A DNA stretch of 64,000 nucleotides. Source: Hygrocybe punicea. Lineage: Eukaryota > Basidiomycota > Agaricomycetes > Agaricales > Hygrophoraceae. The notes beneath the pieces are model-generated. The model was not told the origin of the DNA, made no database searches, and saw only the letters and a program-made list of their open reading frames with translations. The DNA lies in NCBI GenBank assembly GCA_963556145.1, contig OY744466.1, positions 5,208,001-5,272,000 on the forward strand, given 5' to 3'. The position numbers were made by a program, and so were the translations under genes. Below are positions 54,440 to 64,000 of the stretch, one piece after another. Each line of letters begins with the position of its first letter. The first letter of the stretch is position 1.

Positions 54440-55150
54440 CTCACCATGTCAATAATTGACAAGTTTACAAGACAAATATTCCCAAACTACTCCTCAACTC
54501 AAAGTATAGTTACAAAAAATAGTGTGTTGGTGAACATCAGGGAGGTATAAATGTAAATGTATATAATGGGATTTTGTATCGCAATTTATGTCATCAGTAC
54601 TTCTCTGACTGAGTCCCAAAGCTACTATGTAGACAGATCTTCCAGATTACACCCCTCCTTGTTGAATTGGATAAGTTCAGCCATGCAGATGTATCCTCTC
54701 AAACCTGCCATACTTAGTGTGCTGGCCAGTATCAGCAACTCTTATATTACATTGCAATTTTTGTCAGTCTGGCAGACATTGCAATTTCTGCAAACTCTAC
54801 TGTCCATTATAAATGTAGATAGATATTTCACATTTATGGCCTCCTTGTTGATCTGAGTAAGTACTGCCATTCAGATATATCCTACTAGCTATTCAATTCT
54901 GCTTTGTATGATGAGAGCTGCCAGTCTTGTTGATCTGAGTAAGTACTGCCATTCAGATATATCCTACTAGCTATTCAATTCTGCTATGTATGATGAGAGC
55001 TGCCAGTCTTACATATTTGGCCAATTTTGGCAACTCTTGTACTACATAGTCATTTCACTCATTCTGGTATGCTTTGCAGTTTCTGTCAACACTACTGTCC
55101 TATATCTTCCATTACCAGACCATGTATAAGAGTTATATATATTATATATA
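54440..55150. repeat. AT-rich repeats with an 82-bp direct duplication
   Basis: GTTGATCTGAGTAAGTACTG starts at 54847 and again at 54929, with both 82-bp copies nearly identical. A diverged third copy is around 54660-54740. A (TATATATTA)n-like stretch ends the block near 55150. No gene. Confidence 0.65.
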
Positions 55151-55396
55151 TTATTTAACTTTTAATCATTTATAATCCCATCCACGATTTCCTGATGACT
55201 ATCATCGTCTCACTGCCAAGCCGCCCGCGCATCAAACACCTACACGAATTCACTGTGGATTTGTTGCAATGCACAACTGGCACCGTACTCGTCAATTAAC
55301 CCTAGCCTACTTAGTGACAATGCAAGACACTCAGGCTGGGGTCAATACACTCGTGGCATTTGCTCCGAGTCTTTGACTAACAATTGGGGTTATCTG
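55151..55396. other. Spacer before the 2.3 kb fold-back element
   Basis: No supported gene or repeat. Confidence 0.4.
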
Positions 55397-57691
55397 ACAC
55401 ATCAGGACTTTCCACATTTAGTCGGGATCTAAAGTGATTTCTAAAGTTAGCACCAAAATATAATCTTTAGATTTACATTTAGGCCTAGCCTAAATATTGA
55501 ATTTAAGTCACAAATAAATGTATATCTAAATTATTTATTTATTTTCATCTTTAGGTTATTCTTGCAATCAAAATAATTATCAGATCTAAATTGTAAGGGG
55601 AAAGTATAATTTAGTTTCAAGTTTACTCAAATTTCTAGTCCAAATTTAGGCATCACTTAGAGGCAGGCCAAAATTAAAACTTTCGGTAGCATTAAAATAA
55701 TAAATTTAATAGTTATCAAAATGTAAGATTGCAGCAGCTATTTAAATCCAAAGGTTGTTGTTAGATCTAAAGCTATTGCCCGCGCCATCGCCCACTCGTC
55801 GCCCGCCCGTTGCCCGCCCATCGCCCACCCGCCACCCAGCCATCACACTGCTGTGCAGTTGGTGCCATTGTCATTTCCTGCAGGCTTTGAGGGTGCCCCA
55901 CTACTCACCAATGTTAATTGATGCACCCGCCCATCACCCACTTGCCATCCACCCATTGCCTGCCCACCTCCCAATCATATGACCTCATGAGCCCAGCTCC
56001 GACGTCAATTGATGTGGTGGTGGGGTTCGTGAGGTGATGACAGAGGTAGGGGGAGAGGCAGGCGGGGGAGATGGCAGGGCAGGGGCACGACAGGATGAGG
56101 GCAGGGAGATGGTGGGGGCACGATAGGATGGGAGGGCAACGAGGGTGTGGGCAATGAGGTGTGGGAGATGGCGTGGGCATGGCACGATGGGATGGGAGGG
56201 TGGGCAACTAGGGAGTGGGAGATGGTGTGGTGAGGGAGATGGCGTGGCGAGGGAGATGGTGTGGGCAGGGATTATGTTGGAGAGATGGTGTGGGCAACGA
56301 GGGAGTGGGAGGGTGAGGAGATGGCGTGGGCATGGGTGAGGGAGATGGCGTCGGTGTGGACGAGGGAGATGGCGTGGGCAGGGGGAGATGATGGGATGTG
56401 AGGGTGGGGAGATGGCGTGGGCAACGAGAGCGTGGCGTGGGCAACGAGGGCGTGGCGTGGGCAACGAGGTGTGGCATGGGTGTGGGAGATGGCGAATGTG
56501 AGGAGAGATGGCGACGAGGACGAGGGACGTTGCCGTGTGGTGGAGATCTCGTCGTTCCGTGGGGCCGTCGCCATCCTCCTGTCATTTGTGATGATGACGA
56601 TGGTAGCGGCCGCGGCCGTCGTCTTGTTGCCGTCCTCCCTGCATCGTCGTCCGCTCCGATCGGCCACTTTGGGGGGCATAGCACACATCATTGTGCGCTG
56701 TGATCCCCATTCCGCCGCCATTGTCACCGCTGTTGCCCTGCCACTGCCAGTTGGAAGTGGAGGTCGTCGTCGCCATCGTCCTGCAGCTGTTCAGCGGTTG
56801 CAATGGGGTGATGGTTGGCAGCGGGTGGTGAGTGCCTGCTGCTGCCATCGTCCCCTCGTGGCCATAGTGGGGACCATTTGGCCCTCATTGTTGCCACCAT
56901 TGGATTGATGATGGACGGTGGGTGGAAGGTGTGGTGGGCAATGGGTGGACGATCAGCCGATGGTGTCTGACGAAGTAGTCAGCGGGCGACGAGAAGTGTC
57001 AGGCGATAGAGACGTACCTTGGCCGGAGAGTTGGTGCACAACTCCTCTGGCCTCGCTGATGGTCACCGTCATTTCCATTGTCGTTGTCGCCGTTGCTGTC
57101 ATTGTCGTTATTGTCGCTGTCATTGTCGTTGTTGTCGTTGTCCCTTCGTCGTCGTGTTGTTTGTTGTTGTTGTGATTTGTGACTGAACACCTCGATCTGG
57201 AAACCCACCGAAGTGAGTGAGAGGATGGGTGGGCGATGAGCGTGCCCGATAACGTGCACGTGGGCAGTGAGTGGGCAGCGAGTGGGCGACGGGTGGGCGA
57301 TAGGAGCGTACAATCACTTTAGTCCAGACGGAATCTTAAATTTTGACAACTACCAAAATGGTACATTTTGATATCCATTAAATTAAATATTCTCATCCTG
57401 TCAAAATTATAAATTTCAGCTTGTCTTGAGGTGATGCCTAAATTTGGACTAGCAAACCTGTGTAAACTCGAATCTAAATTATACTTTCCCTCTACAATTT
57501 AGCACTGATAATTATTTTGATTGCAGGAGTGATTTAAAGGCAAGAGAAAATAATTGATTTGGACATTTATTTATTCATGACTTAAATTCAATATTTAGAC
57601 TTGGCCTAAATTAAAATCTAAAGATTATATTTTTCTGCTAACTTTAGAAATAACTTTAGATCCCGACTAAATGTTGAAAGTCCTGATGTGT
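55397..57691. mobile_element. Fold-back element, about 2.3 kb, AT-rich arms and GC-rich core
   Basis: Left ACACATCAGGACTTTCCACA and right the complement (TGAAAGTCCTGATGTGT) begin arms of about 350-400 bp that pair through TTTAGTCGGGATCTAAAG, AATATAATCTTTAGATT and ATTGAATTTAAGTCA. The interior (about 55770-57310) is GC-rich. It has CCCGCCCATCGCCCACCCG on the left and its complement on the right, plus many GGGAGATGGCGTGGGCAACG words. It contains the GTCAATTGATGTGG core and GTCGTT arrays also found at 16.1 and 45.9 kb. No target duplication was resolved. Long frames inside (150-160 codons) are Pro/His/Arg repeat translation. Confidence 0.7.
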
Positions 57692-58650
57692 GATATAAAG
57701 AATCCAGAGTACAGTAATGGATTACACCGCCGTTTGGCTCACAGCATCCCTGGGACCTAAAAAAGGCAGCGCTAGAAATAGATGATATTTATTTCTGATC
57801 CCACTGCAAACCCAATCTAAATTCGGCAGTGGATAGAAGGTGATGAAAATGACATTGTATTCATAGTCATCACAGATCGACTTCTTTACTTATATAATTT
57901 TGATCAAATTTAAGTATGGCCCAGCGCCAAATCTTGGGCTGGACCGATCACTGACAACTCAATGTCGGGTCAACATCGATTCCATGTATATTTGATGTCA
58001 TGGAAGGACTTAGCGAAAATTGTGGAAGGACTTGGCGAAACAAGGTGATATATTCAAACTCCGTCACAACTCCGAGCCCAATTTTTGAACCTTCGCCATG
58101 TTCAACTTATTCTCAACCACGTCGTCTCTCCACCATTCCTCTACACTACCAGGATAAAGAATGGCAAGTACATCCCCTTTTACTATTTTCCTTTACTCTT
58201 CTACACTGATTGACTTCTTTTAACACAGAGGATGATGGGCTGAGTGCCGCCAGAGCAGGAGGAGATTTGGTGTAACTGGCCTGTATATAGTACCAGAAAT
58301 TGTGCAATAATCACGTTTCCTGATTTGGTGGTCTATAAAGTTCTATATCAAATCTACATAGAACTTTCACGTCGATGCCGTGTGGCAAACCCTGGATATC
58401 GGACAGACGCTGCCTTTTTTGTATGGCAGCATGGCTGGATCTGGCCCGCTTCAGCCTCTCAGGTCACATGGCTGATTTGGGATGACCAATCGAACACCAG
58501 TGTAGACTCGGAGCAAGTTTTGGTTGGCTGTGCAGCTGGCACTGGCACTACTAGGCGACTACTAGTAGTTGCCTCCAAACGCTACCACGGTTGTTGGATG
58601 CCTTAGTGACTATCTTAGTCCATGGACATTCGGAAACGTTCCACTTGGCA
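57692..58650. other. Intergenic region with unsupported frames
   Basis: A 120-codon frame at 58244-58606 (Trp/Cys-rich) has no motif, and a shorter one lies at 58000-58209. A 17-bp near-repeat GGAAGGACTTAGCGAAA/GGAAGGACTTGGCGAAA is at 58004-58040. I call no gene. Confidence 0.35.
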
Positions 58651-58659
58651 CGATGGTCA

Positions 58660-58667
58660 TATAAAAA
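58660..58667 (+). promoter_or_regulatory. TATA box upstream of the secreted-protein gene
   Basis: TATAAAAA lies 235 bp before the ATG at 58902, far for a TATA box unless the leader is long. It could instead serve another transcript. Confidence 0.3.
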
Positions 58668-58901
58668 GGCGTCTCGCCCCGTCGTCGATTATTCCATAAC
58701 GTTCGTTACGTTCATCCTTTCTCTGTTTCCTTTCGACATTCCCAAGTTACTGCAGGCAAGTCCTCTCCTCATTCTAGTCATGACATATCGTTATTCACTT
58801 CCGATCGTGGTGTAGGCAGTACTTACGACCCCTTCACGACGACGAACGACTCCTTTACGACGATCTCCTGCGACATTATTTAACTCTTCATCCCCATCGC
58901 C

Positions 58902-59584
58902 ATGCTGACCTTCGCTCGTCTTCATCTTCTCTTCTTTTTCGTTAGCTTTTGCCTTGTCCAAGGTGCTCCCGTTGGCCTGAACGATGACCAAGTGACCCAT
59001 CTGAGGCGCCAAGTTGATTCCGTAAGCCCCCACCCACTACCTCCATCTGCAAGCATTGTTGCTGACCCAGATCGTTGGCAGTCGGATATTGTAAGGCGTA
59101 ACCCTCCCAGCAAGTTAGTTCCTCTTCTTCATATTTTTGTTATCATTCAACTTGCACTCATTACCCGACTACCAGGTTAGGGCCGGCCATGCGCAAGTTC
59201 CGGGCAGTCACGAAGCTTGCCAAAGGTCCACACGTTTTCTGGAGCGGTAAAGATAGTGCTGGCAAATCTATCAAAAGCGCAGCAGAAGACCACGCTAAAA
59301 AGGTCGGCGGTAACACTCTTTACTCAAACGTCAAAGCTGCGGGGATCAAACCACCGGCGGGTCACTTAGCCAAGCCTGCTGTGAAGAAATGGTGGGAGAC
59401 CGTGTCTGCCATCAAGGCGAAAGAAGCAAAGGGCAACGCACATGCCGTTTTAGGAAAAACTCTGAAAAAGGACAGTGTGTGGAATAGGATCGAGCTGCCC
59501 GCGCTCCGGAAGAACAAGAAAGTCCCTGAGGTCCATCACATTGATCCGGAGACAGGTAATACGGTGAAGAAACTGAAACCGTGA
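58902..59584 (+). CDS. Small secreted protein, 206 aa, 2 exons
   Basis: Exon 1 is 58902-59113 and exon 2 is 59176-59584, with the GTTAGT...CCAG intron joining them in frame (621 nt). The start MLTFARLHLLFFFVSFCLVQ is a clear signal peptide, with cleavage likely after VQG. A short propeptide-like segment with RRQVD follows. The mature part carries KGPHVFWSGKDSAGKSIKSA, AAEDHAKKVGGNTLYSN, KKWWETVSAIKAKEAKGNAH, AVLGKTL, WNRIELPALRKNKKVPEVHH and ends IDPETGNTVKKLKP. The FWSG ... GGNTL ... W ... WNxIELPAL order looks like a conserved domain I have seen in secreted fungal and some bacterial proteins, but I cannot name an activity. Frame and splice sites are intact. Confidence 0.7.
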
Positions 59585-60213
59585 GAGGCATGACGGTGAG
59601 CATTGCAATACTCTTTCCCATTTTGTTGGCTTGGATACGAGTCTGTTTTGCGTGGATAGGGAGATGGAAACTGAAAATACAGTGGTGACTTCCCGTAACA
59701 TTCTTCGTTTGTCCTACCCTATTTCGAGAGCTTACAAATAGTTTTGATAATATGATCGAAAAACCAACTCAGCCTTTATGCTTCCTTACTCCTCTGCGTC
59801 ATCCATGGCAATCATCACCTGTACAATGGGTCGTATGGTTATATATGAATGGTGGGTTTCCCTGTCTACTTTATTTCTTCCGTTCGAACTCTCCTTGGCC
59901 TTGCCTTCACCGCATGATACTGTCTGTTTCGTAGGAATTTTCTGGTGGACCCACTTGTGGTAACAAGAACTGTGTCCTCACGTGCTATTTTTCTAGAGAA
60001 ACATATCCTATGTATTGTGAACGAACACGACACGATCGTCCACATACAGCATCTCTACCCAGAAGACGAAATCGGCGATCACAGTAACGGCCTCATGATT
60101 TAAGTCCTACCCACCGCCCACAGGCTATCTTTGACATTTGCCTCATCGACCGCAGTCGTTCAAAAATTGTCGGGATATCTACCGCATTTGACTCCATTAA
60201 TGCCTTGCAATTG
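59585..60213. other. Intergenic region
   Basis: No supported gene; short frames only. The right part may contain decayed kinase sequence upstream of the recognisable fragment. Confidence 0.35.
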
Positions 60214-60305
60214 TTTCATAGTCAAATGTGCTCATAGGTCCGAATCACGAAGCTCTCATTTGTGATTTTGGAATCTCGAGAGTTATAGGCTGTCCGAGGT
60301 ATTTA
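60214..60305 (+). pseudogene. Protein-kinase catalytic-loop fragment
   Basis: The frame reads SNVLIGPNHEALICDFGISR, joining the conserved Asn of the catalytic loop and the DFG metal-binding motif of a Ser/Thr/Tyr kinase. No HRD Asp, glycine loop or APE motif could be found around it; downstream residues diverge. It is a relic of a larger kinase-like gene. Confidence 0.5.
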
Positions 60306-61449
60306 CCACCGGTGGGTATGAATGAGGATGCGGTTGACAACGATGTCCCACCCTTTTGCCCAGAGGTCACCAGGGAAACTGCATATTGCGCCCTGGTCTT
60401 ATTCCAAGTGAGTCTGGCTACGCGCAACATTTGCAGCTCTCGAGTACAGTACATCTCCCAAAGCTCACCTTTCGTGTTCATTGGCGAGCGCTCCGAAACC
60501 CCCCCCAGTGGTTGCGCACAAAGCTCGACTTTTACCTAAACATCGATACTACAGCCCTTGAGCATCGGACCAGCTATGGGACTTGGTCGAAACCTGTTGC
60601 CATCTGGGTCCCAAGAAGAGGCCCACCATGGGAGGTGGTGCCGGACGACCTTGGAATGACGACAGCCATGCAATTTCTGGGAGGCATCATTATGGTACCG
60701 ACTGGAACGAGCGTGACCTGTCACGTCACCGTTCACTACGTCATTGATGTGATATCATGATCACGTGGAAATGTTCGCACGACATATGAACCCTCGGAAA
60801 TCCCTGCGAAGACACCGTCATGCCAGTGCCAGTGAAAACACCCTTCTCACATCCCAGCGACGTCGACATGTTCATGGTCAACGAAGACGGAGCGAGCAAG
60901 GTCTAAACATCGACATCCGCAGTGAGCTTCATATAGGACTTTACGCCCGTATTCGCACCGTGACCTTCCCCGTCCCTGTATCATGCACCATCGACCTCAA
61001 TTCAGGACGTTGCTCTCGGAGTTGCCCGACTTCGCTTCTTAGTTTTCGCCACCATCGGAAGCTCATCTATTGAAAGGTAGGAGAATCTTGGATCATGGTC
61101 AGCAGGTACGTCTATATCATTAGGCTTACGTTCCTGTCATTCGATGCTCCATCATTCAAGTTGTCAAGTCTAGAAGCAGATCGGAGTCCCCCGAATTCGC
61201 AACCTGGTTGACTCCGTTTCCTCTCCTAAATGTCGTATAGTATACGCACTTGAAGACAAGAAGGGGTTGATTAATGTTGATTGCCGAATAACTGAGCATC
61301 AGCAAGTGTTTTCATTGGCTGATTGAACTTGACACTGATAACATTGATCAGTTGCGTTCGCCGGAGACATTTCTCCTCCGACGTCTTGTTCTCGACTTAC
61401 ATGAATGAGATGTCATACCCTGGCAAGGAGGCATTGCCACGGTCGTTAC
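60306..61449. other. Intergenic region without a supported gene
   Basis: Frames of 100-134 codons (60356-60760, 60765-61073) lack family motifs or splice support. Some may be decayed coding sequence. Confidence 0.35.
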
Positions 61450-61453
61450 GTGG

Positions 61454-61460
61454 TATTTAA
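61454..61460 (+). promoter_or_regulatory. TATA-like box of the amine-oxidase gene
   Basis: TATTTAA lies 48 bp before the ATG at 61508, with TCAACTCAATCATACTCCCC leading into the start. The spacing is plausible. Confidence 0.4.
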
Positions 61461-61507
61461 GTGAGATGACTAGTCGATAAAATTCAACTCAATCATACTC
61501 CCCAACC

Positions 61508-63048
61508 ATGTTTACCCCAATCCCGTACCACGTCCATGCTCATCATGCGAGGAACCTCATCGAGGCCCGTCATAAGAAACGCAAGGCTCGATTACCTCAT
61601 TCACATGTTCGCCTTCTCGATGGTCTGAATCATGGCATCCCACTCCATGTCAAACGCCCCAAAGTCCCCGAAGACAAGAGTATCTTCCCAGTCGGAATTC
61701 TTGGCGCGGGTCCCGGTGGTCTTTATACTGCCCTGATTCTCGACTCCCTAAAGATCCCATATGAAATTCTGGAGGCTTCGGATCGCACGGGTGGTCGCCT
61801 CTTTACCTATCATTTCTCAACGGAACAATTCGATTACTACGTAAGTTGTTCTTTCCTCAAAGGTGTCTACCATAATCGCTCTCAGCGGTCTCCAATACTT
61901 ATGCCCCATGACCCTTGGCACTCTGTTTCTCGTTAATGCTAACACTATCTCTATTAGGATGTTGGCGCAATGCGATTTCCCGATATCCCCTTGATGAAGA
62001 GGCTTTTCAACTTATTTACGTATCCGCCTCTGAACACGGGAACCAAGCCGCTTGCCCAACAACTAATCAAGTATTACTTCACCACCAAAAAAGTCCCAGA
62101 CAATGGCTTCCTTTATTACAATGGCGCGCGCGAGAGAAACGTTGATGGCGTCTTCATCCCCGATCCGTTCAAAGCTGCCGAGGTCATCGAAGATACGGAT
62201 CCATACCCATATATCAACGCTGGCGTCAAAGCAATTACCAACGACGTCTATCAGCCGTTTGTTACGGCACTCGAACAGGACTTGGCCAACAACACCAAGA
62301 CGGGATGGGAATTTATGATGACGTACGACGACTACTCTACCCGTGCTTACATGTCACTTGCATACAAGCCATCTCCGACCCTCAAGATTCCTCTAGTCCA
62401 CCTGCCGACTGATGTAGTCAACTGGTGCGAGACTTTTGACAAATCCACTGGTTGGTATGATCGGTATGTAATGGTTTCCTACTCCTTAGCGCTCATCACT
62501 CAATTTTTTTTGGCCAGAGCTCTCGCAGAAACTATCTTGGAAGCCATGGCTTTTGGTGCTGGATCCCCGAGGTGTTTTTTTTTTTTTTCCTGAATTGGGC
62601 TTTTTTTTTTTTCTGTCTTTCTCCACAACAATTAGGTGCATATGCGTTCTTTGGCCCCGGAAAATTCGAGGACCTCTACGACAGCCTAACAGTCCCAGCC
62701 GGTAACCTTTACTTTGCTGGAGAGGCCCTCAGCGCACGTCACGCGTAAGTAAATCATCGAGTCTCCTGACTATAAAAATAAAATAAAAAATATTTTCCCT
62801 CTCGACACACTTGCAGATGGGTGGTGGGTGCGCTAGATAGTGCGTGGCAAGCGGTGAATCAGTACCTCCAAATCAACAACAAGGGATTACTCGCGGAGTT
62901 CTACGCATTGTGGGGAACCAACCCGGACTGGATCAAGTCGACGAGCACTTACCGTCCTGGCCACGGACCTGTCGACCCCCGCGATGATCTCCTCCTTGAG
63001 CATCTTGTGCACCATCGCCCTGAGCTTTTTGAGCTGTCGGCTTTTTGA
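61508..63048 (+). pseudogene. Flavin amine oxidase (L-amino-acid-oxidase-like) with internal deletion
   Basis: Exons are 61508-61840, 61958-62463, 62518-62571, 62636-62744 and 62817-63048. Exon 1 carries the FAD-binding VGILGAGPGGLYTALILDSL, then ILEASDRTGGRLFTY. Exon 2 starts DVGAMRFPDIPLMKRLFNLF and ends in a GWYDR segment; exon 3 continues ALAETILEAMAFGAGSP. Exons 4-5 carry GAYAFFGPGKFEDLYDSL, NLYFAGEALSARHA and WVVGALDSAWQAVNQYL. About 150-200 residues expected between AMAFG and GAYAF (substrate-binding and central FAD region) are missing, replaced by a T-rich stretch (62572-62635). Joining exons 3 and 4 at the visible splice sites shifts the frame. The family oxidises L-amino acids to keto acids, ammonia and peroxide; this copy should not work. 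Confidence 0.78.
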
Positions 63049-63340
63049 TTTTTTTTTTGAGGTGTCGAAGTTTTTTCTGCATCGATTTGCCGTCCGAGTC
63101 GAAGGTGTTTTTTTTTGAAGTGTTACAAATTATCACAAATTCTCACATAATGTACTTGTATCTCGTAGTTTGTATCGAGCTCAGCTGTAATCCATTGATG
63201 TCGCCCAACAGTCATTGCATATCGATGGCGGGTACGGCGCCAGTACTCCTCCACGTTCTGTGAGTTCAATCCCGGCATCGGGTGTCGCATGTCACATGAT
63301 GTGGTATCTTGAACGTCATACTTTGGCACACATGGTTCAC
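63049..63340. other. Short spacer with T-rich runs
   Basis: T-rich runs (TTTTTTTTT) follow the amine-oxidase stop. The rest may be strongly decayed PEPCK sequence. No other feature is seen. Confidence 0.35.
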
Positions 63341-63344
63341 CTCT

Positions 63345-64000
63345 CCGATGCCAGAACAACATGCTCATTCGCCCTAAACTGGAAGAACTCGCCAGCTTTG
63401 GCGAGCCCGATTTCGTCGTCTATTATGCAGGTCAATTCCCCGCCATGATCCACTTCACAAATAATGGCATCGCATGAGCTCCACCACATCCCAACTTCAA
63501 ACGCATGGAGATGGTCATATCCTACCGAATATGTGGGCGAGATGGTGAAGACGACCGAAGTTCTCTGTAATGGTATGCTGTACTGTCACCTGTCTCACCT
63601 TTTTCTGCACCAGCACTAACCTCCAGCCTATCAAATTTGGCCAGCTCTTGTTGCATTCCTCCGCAAACGTTGGGAATGGAAGACGAACATGACGTTAACC
63701 TCGTCTTAAGATCTTCGGGCTCTCTGGCACTGGCAAGACGACCCTCTCTGCTGACCCCCCCGCCGCTTGCTCTTTGGCGACGACGAGCACGTGTGTGGTC
63801 TGACACTGGCACTAGCGTGCCCATTGCCCAACATCGAGGGTGGGTGGGTCGGTGTTACGCCAAATGCATCAACCGATCCCGGGAGAAGGATCCTCGAGCC
63901 TGAGAACGTCGTGCCCAACCCACTTTCGCCTGTACCCGGACTACAACGACATTTGGAATTACAGAGAACAACGTGCTGTGGGTACCCACCGTCGAGTACA
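63345..64000 (+). pseudogene. ATP-type phosphoenolpyruvate carboxykinase fragment, frameshifted, runs off the right edge
   Basis: Frames read NNMLIRPKLEELASFGEPDF, FKRMEMVI, a P-loop-like GLSGTGKTTLSADP near 63710-63750, then DDEHV and WSDTG, CYAKCINRSREKDPR and degenerate LEPENVV near 63900. This is the order in ATP-dependent PEPCK (gluconeogenesis, oxaloacetate to PEP), and GLSGTGKTTLSADP is the family signature. Several shifts separate the pieces (for example between DEHV and WSDTG), and a stop follows NNGIA. It is a dead copy; the working gene must be elsewhere. Confidence 0.8.

Noticed and set aside
55300..55330. Telomere-like AACCCTAG
   Set aside because: A single occurrence, no tandem array.
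55985..56908. Several 150-160 codon frames
   Set aside because: Pro/His/Arg or Gly/Trp-rich readings of GATGGCGTGGGC repeats in the fold-back core.
62518..62744. In-frame short isoform of the amine oxidase
   Set aside because: Joining exon 3 to exon 4 at the visible splice sites leaves the frame off by one base.

Overview
The window looks like nuclear DNA from a mushroom-forming basidiomycete (Agaricomycetes). The genes have short GT-AG introns of about 45-70 nt. Several families are ones I associate with Agaricomycetes: a Plavaka transposase, DUF4470/MYND, DUF4238 and DUF6698 proteins, an alpha-kinase-type protein and an rva_4-like integrase. There is no operon structure, CRISPR array, rRNA or convincing functional tRNA. 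Family names rest on recognising motifs by eye, not on searches.

Layout. 1-1.3 kb: fragments of two conserved nuclear genes (ISWI remodeller, CDC73) on the minus strand, separated by GTGCTG-type repeats. 1.5-6.6 kb (minus): a small unknown gene, then a nearly complete Plavaka transposase. 7.0-8.0 kb: a five-exon Cys-rich gene (copy A), converging with an unknown gene at 8.05-8.85 kb. 8.9-24.5 kb: a nest of non-autonomous mobile elements with almost no genes. It holds fold-back elements, a probable solo LTR, a 4.7 kb inverted repeat, two hAT-like elements with perfect 8-bp target duplications, a TIR element with a palindromic element inserted in it, and an 80-bp satellite. Parts of this stretch are strongly CpG-poor. 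24.5-28.3 kb (minus): a 3'-truncated alpha-kinase gene directly downstream of an integrase-like gene. 29.5-33.2 kb: an HNH-like relic, then an apparently intact AAA+ ATPase gene. 33.3-34.7 kb: a dead Tc1/mariner element carrying unrelated sequence. 35.2-41.3 kb: a DUF4470/MYND gene split by a palindromic TA-flanked MITE, then a 5'-truncated DUF4238 gene. 41.5-47.0 kb: TIR elements with 80-bp repeats, a nested hAT-like MITE and GC-rich repeats. 47.1-50.1 kb (minus): a large unknown multi-exon gene, followed by GC-rich minisatellites in two orientations. 51.9-52.9 kb (minus): Cys-rich gene copy B. 53.25-54.4 kb: a decaying DUF6698 gene. 54.4-57.7 kb: repeats and a 2.3 kb fold-back element. 58.9-59.6 kb: an intact secreted-protein gene. 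60.2 kb: a kinase relic. 61.5-63.05 kb: a flavin amine-oxidase gene with its middle missing. 63.3-64.0 kb: a PEP carboxykinase pseudogene.

The genes do not form one pathway. The window is a gene-poor, repeat-rich tract in which insertions and deletions have broken many genes. Those that look complete are Plavaka, the two Cys-rich paralogues, the AAA+ ATPase, the secreted protein and perhaps the integrase-like gene. The best candidates for something undescribed are the Cys-rich paralogue family, the integrase/alpha-kinase juxtaposition, and a GC-rich core shared by otherwise unrelated elements. The 200-N gap at 20,285-20,484 is probably an assembly artefact, because its two edges carry the same 80 bp.
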